10,129 bases of DNA from positions 1-10,129 of the forward strand of contig JADFOC010000051.1 in the NCBI GenBank assembly GCA_022563075.1, in the 5' to 3' direction. Source of the stretch: Pseudomonadota bacterium. Its GTDB lineage: Bacteria > Pseudomonadota > Gammaproteobacteria > Pseudomonadales > Pseudohongiellaceae. The notes below the pieces were generated by a model that was not told the DNA's origin, did no database searches, and worked only from the letters and a program-made list of their open reading frames with translations. Shown here piece by piece: positions 7,321 through 10,129 of the stretch; position 1 is the first letter of the stretch, and each line of letters starts with the position of its first letter. The translations under genes and the position numbers were made by a program.

Positions 7321-7327
7321 CATTCAA

Positions 7328-7870
7328 TTGGAACAATATAAAGGCACAACGATCATCTCGGTGCGCCGTGACCACAAGGTGGTAGTGGGAGGCGATGGCC
7401 AGGTCTCTCAGGGCGACACCATAATGAAAGGCAATGCCCATAAAGTCAGACGTCTGTACAAAGATCAGGTGATCGCAGGATTTGCTGGTGGCACCGCCGA
7501 TGCCTTTACGCTGTTTGAGCGCTTCGAAGAACAATTGGAAAAACACCACGGAAAACTGGTTCGTGCCGCCGTCGAACTGGCCAAACTTTGGCGCTCTGAA
7601 CGAACACTGCGTCGATTGGAGGCACTGCTGGTGGTAGCGGATAAGGAAGCCTCCCTGATCATTACCGGCAACGGTGATGTGATCGAGCCAGAAGATTCAG
7701 TCATGGCCATCGGCTCGGGCGGCCCCTTTGCGTTGTCTGCGGCACGAGCGCTGCTACAAAATAGCGAGCTGGATGCGCGCGTAATCGTCGAGAAAAGCCT
7801 AACCATTGCCGCCGATATCTGCGTCTATACCAATCATAACCATACTGTTGAAGAGTTGGAGTTTGCTTAA
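7328..7870 (+). CDS. hslV: ATP-dependent protease subunit HslV (ClpQ)
   Basis: Proteasome-like threonine peptidase; two hexameric rings form the chamber fed by HslU. The 180 residues match HslV throughout: [60 protein letters not shown] and AIGSGG. The catalytic Thr is residue 7, preceded by MEQYKG instead of the single Met of E. coli, so a six-residue propeptide must be removed to expose it. Lys34 and Lys39 match Lys28 and Lys33 of the mature enzyme. Similar MEQ-GTT N termini occur, from memory, in beta- and some gammaproteobacterial HslV. Translation starts at TTG with a strong AGGAG. It is first gene of an hslV-hslU unit, 44 bases before hslU, behind a heat-shock-type promoter. Confidence 0.97.
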   Translation: MEQYKGTTIISVRRDHKVVVGGDGQVSQGDTIMKGNAHKVRRLYKDQVIAGFAGGTADAFTLFERFEEQLEKHHGKLVRAAVELAKLWRSERTLRRLEALLVVADKEASLIITGNGDVIEPEDSVMAIGSGGPFALSAARALLQNSELDARVIVEKSLTIAADICVYTNHNHTVEELEFA

Positions 7871-7914
7871 TTATTGAGTAGCACCGGCAACAACCGAATA
7901 CAGGTAAATTATTC

Positions 7915-7932
7915 ATGTCCACAATGTCCACA
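7915..7932 (+). repeat. Tandem 9-base repeat at the hslU start
   Basis: ATGTCCACA occurs twice in direct succession (7915-7923 and 7924-7932), giving MSTMSTM at the N terminus. It looks like a simple in-frame duplication that created an extra start codon. Confidence 0.8.
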
Positions 7933-9258
7933 ATGACACCTAGAGAGATCACCTCCGAATTAGACAAACACATCATCGGCCAAGACGCGGCTAAGCGTGC
8001 TGTTGCCATTGCCCTGCGCAATCGCTGGCGGCGCATGAAACTGGATGAGAACATGCGCAATGAAATCACCCCCAAGAATATCTTGATGATCGGACCTACC
8101 GGTGTCGGTAAAACGGAAATTGCTCGCCGCCTCGCCAAACTGGCCCAGGCACCGTTCATTAAAATTGAAGCCACAAAATTTACCGAAGTGGGCTATGTGG
8201 GCCGTGATGTCGATTCGATCATTCGCGATCTGATGGATGTAGCGGTAAAGATGATTCGCGAAACTGAAATCCAAAAAGTTCGACACTTGGCGGAAGACCT
8301 GGCGGAAGACAGAATTCTTGATGTGTTGTTGCCACAAGCACGTAGTGAAGAAAATTCAGAAGCAGATACACAATCCAGCGCCCGGCAAGTATTCAGAAAA
8401 AAAATCCGTCAGGGTGAACTCGACGATAAGGAAATCGAAATAAGGCTTACTGAGTCAGCGCCCGGTATCGAGATCATGGCACCTCCGGGATTAGAAGACA
8501 TGACGAGTCAATTGAAAAGCATGTTCTCGAATATGAACAGCGGTAAAAAGCGATCGCGACGTTTGACTGTGAAGGCGGCATTAAAAATAGTCAAGGAGGA
8601 AGAGGCTGCCAAGCTAATCAACGAAGAAGATATTAAGAATCGGGCTATCGAAGCCACGGAGCAGACCGGCATCGTTTTTATCGATGAGATCGACAAGGTT
8701 ACCAGTCGCCATGATCTTGCTGGCGCAGGCATTTCCAGAGAAGGAGTTCAGCGTGACCTGCTACCACTGATCGAAGGATCTACGGTTTCAACCAAATACG
8801 GTAGTATCAGAACCGACCATATCCTTTTTATTGCTTCCGGGGCTTTTCATTTGTCCAAACCATCTGATCTGATACCGGAGTTGCAAGGCCGACTCCCCAT
8901 TCGTGTGGAGCTGGATCCGCTAACAGCCGAGGATTTCGAGCGAATTCTTGAGGAGCCGGATGCCTCTTTAACCGAACAATATCAGGCATTACTTGGGACC
9001 GAAAACTTTCACATCAGCTTCAGTAAAGACGGGATTGCCAAAATTGCAGAGACCGCATTCCAGGTAAATGAACGCACCGAAAATATTGGTGCAAGAAGAC
9101 TGCATACTGTCATGGAAAGACTGTTGGAAGACGTTTCTTTTTCAGCGGCGGATATGGCGATCGGAGAGAATAAGGAATTGGTAATAGATCGAGCCTATGT
9201 TGAAAAGCAACTGGATGAGCTTGCAAAAGATGAAGATCTGAGTCGTTACATCCTCTAA
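7915..9258 (+). CDS. hslU: ATP-dependent protease ATPase subunit HslU (ClpY)
   Basis: AAA+ unfoldase that recognises, unfolds and threads substrates into HslV. The N-terminal region [18 protein letters not shown] is typical. Walker A is GPTGVGKT (60-67), the pore loop is in the conserved EVGYVGRDV segment, the intermediate domain spans about residues 110-240, and Walker B is IVFIDEIDK (253-261). The sensor region [18 protein letters not shown] is present, and the end LSRYIL is the conserved tail that docks into HslV and activates it. The 447 residues compare with 443 in E. coli. Three in-frame ATGs lie at 7915, 7924 and 7933; the second gives the N terminus most like E. coli (MSTMTPREI). AGG at 7902-7904 is 10 bases before the first ATG. 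Confidence 0.98.
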   Translation: MSTMSTMTPREITSELDKHIIGQDAAKRAVAIALRNRWRRMKLDENMRNEITPKNILMIGPTGVGKTEIARRLAKLAQAPFIKIEATKFTEVGYVGRDVDSIIRDLMDVAVKMIRETEIQKVRHLAEDLAEDRILDVLLPQARSEENSEADTQSSARQVFRKKIRQGELDDKEIEIRLTESAPGIEIMAPPGLEDMTSQLKSMFSNMNSGKKRSRRLTVKAALKIVKEEEAAKLINEEDIKNRAIEATEQTGIVFIDEIDKVTSRHDLAGAGISREGVQRDLLPLIEGSTVSTKYGSIRTDHILFIASGAFHLSKPSDLIPELQGRLPIRVELDPLTAEDFERILEEPDASLTEQYQALLGTENFHISFSKDGIAKIAETAFQVNERTENIGARRLHTVMERLLEDVSFSAADMAIGENKELVIDRAYVEKQLDELAKDEDLSRYIL

Positions 9259-9274
9259 CTTATTATTGCCTCAA

Positions 9275-9682
9275 ATGGAAACCAAGCCACCCACCGATAT
9301 CAAACTACACCGGAAATCTGCCACCTTGGAATTGGCCTGGGCCGATGGCTCCAGCCACCAACTCAGCGCCGAGTTTCTGCGCGTTCATTCGCCATCGGCG
9401 GAAGTACGCGGACACGGCAAGGGACAGGAAATCCTTCAATTCGGTAAGCGCCAGGTTAAACTCGTGCACGTCGAAGCGGTAGGAAATTATGCCGTCAAGC
9501 TAAGCTTCGATGACGGTCATGAATCGGGAATCTACAGCTGGACCTATCTGCATGAACTTTGTGTCGATCGTGATACTTTGTGGAACAATTATCTGGTTAA
9601 ATTACACGTGGCCGGTGCCAGCCGCGATCAATTGCCAGCAGATACACAAGTGATTAACATTATGCCGGCGCCACCAAAATAA
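9275..9682 (+). CDS. DUF971 protein (gamma-butyrobetaine hydroxylase-like N-terminal domain)
   Basis: Small cytoplasmic protein of 135 residues made of a single DUF971 (GBBH-like N-terminal) domain. Seen motifs are PTDIKLHRKSATLEL, AEFLRVHSPSAEVRGHG (32-48), VGNYAVKLSFDDGH (69-82) and GIYSWTYL (85-92). In gamma-butyrobetaine hydroxylase this fold precedes the oxygenase domain, but here there is no oxygenase part. Its role as a stand-alone protein is not firmly known to me. Some relatives are linked to iron-sulfur cluster handling, and that is not shown by this sequence. The ATG at 9275 is chosen; a TTG at 9266 would add three residues and neither has a clear ribosome binding site. It follows hslU by 16 bases and is probably co-transcribed. 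Pseudomonas has the same gene after hslU. Confidence 0.9.
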   Translation: METKPPTDIKLHRKSATLELAWADGSSHQLSAEFLRVHSPSAEVRGHGKGQEILQFGKRQVKLVHVEAVGNYAVKLSFDDGHESGIYSWTYLHELCVDRDTLWNNYLVKLHVAGASRDQLPADTQVINIMPAPPK

Positions 9683-9727
9683 AGCATAAAATTAATTGGC
9701 AACCTATCAAATTCCAAAAAGCGACAT

Positions 9728-9861
9728 ATGCCAAATTCCGCAGATAAAAACCAAACCACACACTTCGGCTATGAAGAAGTCCCTGTAGCAGAGAAGCAAC
9801 AACGTGTGCGTCAGGTGTTCATGTCAGTAGCGAGTCGCTATGACCTCATGAATGATGTCAT
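9728..9861 (+). CDS. ubiE: UbiE N-terminal fragment (demethylmenaquinone/ubiquinone C-methyltransferase), cut by a chimeric join
   Basis: UbiE is the SAM-dependent C-methyltransferase of ubiquinone and menaquinone synthesis. About 44 residues are recognisable: [18 protein letters not shown] and [15 protein letters not shown], matching the family start (THFGF, VFHSVASKYDVMNDLMSFG). After MNDV the next residues should be like MSFGxHRxWK, but the sequence changes abruptly. The SAM-binding glycine motif (LDLAGGTGD in E. coli) is absent. The frame stays open to the window end only because the foreign, GC-rich DNA lacks stops in this frame. The start has no clear ribosome binding site. The gene follows the DUF971 gene by 45 bases. 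Confidence 0.85.
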
Positions 9862-9865
9862 CGAT
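9857..9865. other. Chimeric junction between ubiE and a foreign cca fragment
   Basis: Left of here the plus strand reads UbiE (YDLMNDV); right of here the minus strand reads a tRNA nucleotidyltransferase ([10 protein letters not shown]). Both conserved proteins break off at the same few bases, in opposite orientation, and GC content rises sharply. Short shared sequence around CATCGAT at the joint leaves the exact base uncertain. Confidence 0.85.
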
Positions 9866-10129
9866 GCGTTGGGCGGCGTTGCCGACGAAGCGGACCCGGG
9901 CATGGGCGAGATCGTCGATGGCCAGGAAGAGGTCGTAAACGTCGCCCTCCAGGGTCGCGGTCAGGGTGTTGATGGTGAAGTCGCGGCGCCGGGCGTCGGC
10001 CTGCCAATCGTCGGTGTAGGCGACGCGGGCGTGGCGGCCGTCGGTCTCGACATCGGTGCGCAAGGTCGTCACCTCGTAGCGCCGGGTCTCCCGGATTGCC
10101 AGCACGGTGCCGTGTTTGATGCCGATGGG
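9863..10129 (-). CDS. cca: Internal fragment of tRNA nucleotidyltransferase (CCA-adding/poly(A) polymerase family), probably foreign
   Basis: Reading from the window end: [12 protein letters not shown], then [40 protein letters not shown] and [19 protein letters not shown]. This matches the head domain of class II tRNA nucleotidyltransferases, especially the alphaproteobacterial type: the TTLR-D---DGR motif, RRDFTIN and RVRFVG---RI. The catalytic DxD motif lies beyond the window, and the next expected segment (ED-LR-LRFFR) is lost at the junction. There is no start or stop of its own. High GC and alphaproteobacteria-like sequence differ from everything else in the window. I believe it was joined on artificially and is not a gene of this chromosome. 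Confidence 0.8.

Larger units (their letters stand above)
7001..7327. other. Intergenic region between ftsN-like gene and hslV
   Basis: No coding frame is convincing. It holds two small hairpins: CTGCT/AGCAG with a 4-base loop (7122-7135), and TGGCTACC/GGTAGTCA with one G-T pair and a 14-base loop (7169-7198). Neither is followed by a T-run, so no intrinsic terminator for the upstream gene can be named. The right third holds the heat-shock-type promoter, an inverted repeat and the ribosome binding site of hslV, listed separately. Confidence 0.6.

Noticed and set aside
7465..8174. Minus-strand open frames opposite hslV and the start of hslU
   Set aside because: They are antisense to strongly conserved genes and their Ser/Arg-rich translations are typical of antisense frames.
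9728..10129. Continuous plus-strand frame from the ubiE start to the window end, which could be read as a novel fusion protein
   Set aside because: Beyond about 9861 the frame is antisense to a recognisable tRNA nucleotidyltransferase; GC-rich antisense frames lack stops by chance.
1..10129. A defence island, mobile element or new gene system
   Set aside because: All sizeable genes belong to known housekeeping families in a familiar order; no transposase, integrase, repeat array or unknown gene cluster is present.

Overview
The window is a housekeeping stretch of a gammaproteobacterial chromosome with middling GC, roughly 50% by eye. The protein families and the gene order point this way: PBP1A, then L31, PriA, an FtsN-like SPOR protein, HslV, HslU, a DUF971 protein and UbiE. 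From memory, close versions of this order occur in Pseudomonas and related Gammaproteobacteria. I cannot name a genus. I see no phage, insertion sequence, CRISPR array, tRNA, rRNA or defence system.

Layout from left to right. Positions 1-626 hold no convincing gene. 627-3038 (+) encodes the bifunctional cell-wall synthase PBP1A (mrcA/ponA). It converges with rpmE (3044-3253, -), which encodes zinc-type ribosomal protein L31. Upstream of rpmE on the same strand is a monofunctional AroQ-type chorismate mutase (3447-3746, -). A divergent intergenic region follows, with a plausible priA promoter and a hairpin that would cover the likely priA ribosome binding site. priA (4024-6285, +) encodes the replication-restart helicase. 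The SPOR-domain divisome protein (6410-7000, +) comes next. After a 327-base gap with a very good RpoH-type heat-shock promoter comes the protease pair hslV-hslU (7328-9258), then a DUF971 protein and the first about 44 codons of ubiE.

ubiE breaks off at about 9857-9865. From there to the end the sequence is much richer in GC and reads on the minus strand as an internal fragment of a tRNA nucleotidyltransferase of alphaproteobacterial type. The break occurs inside conserved sequence of both proteins and shares only a few bases, so a chimeric join (amplification, library or assembly artefact) is the best explanation. The last about 265 bases should not be taken as belonging to this genome.

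Functionally, mrcA and the FtsN-like gene serve cell-wall synthesis and division, rpmE serves translation and priA restarts replication. hslVU is an ATP-dependent protease under likely heat-shock control, ubiE belongs to quinone synthesis, and the chorismate mutase belongs to aromatic amino-acid synthesis. No undescribed system is apparent. The points worth checking are the chimeric end, the heat-shock promoter, the priA and rpmE leader structures, several unusual starts, and the absence of argS between priA and the SPOR gene.
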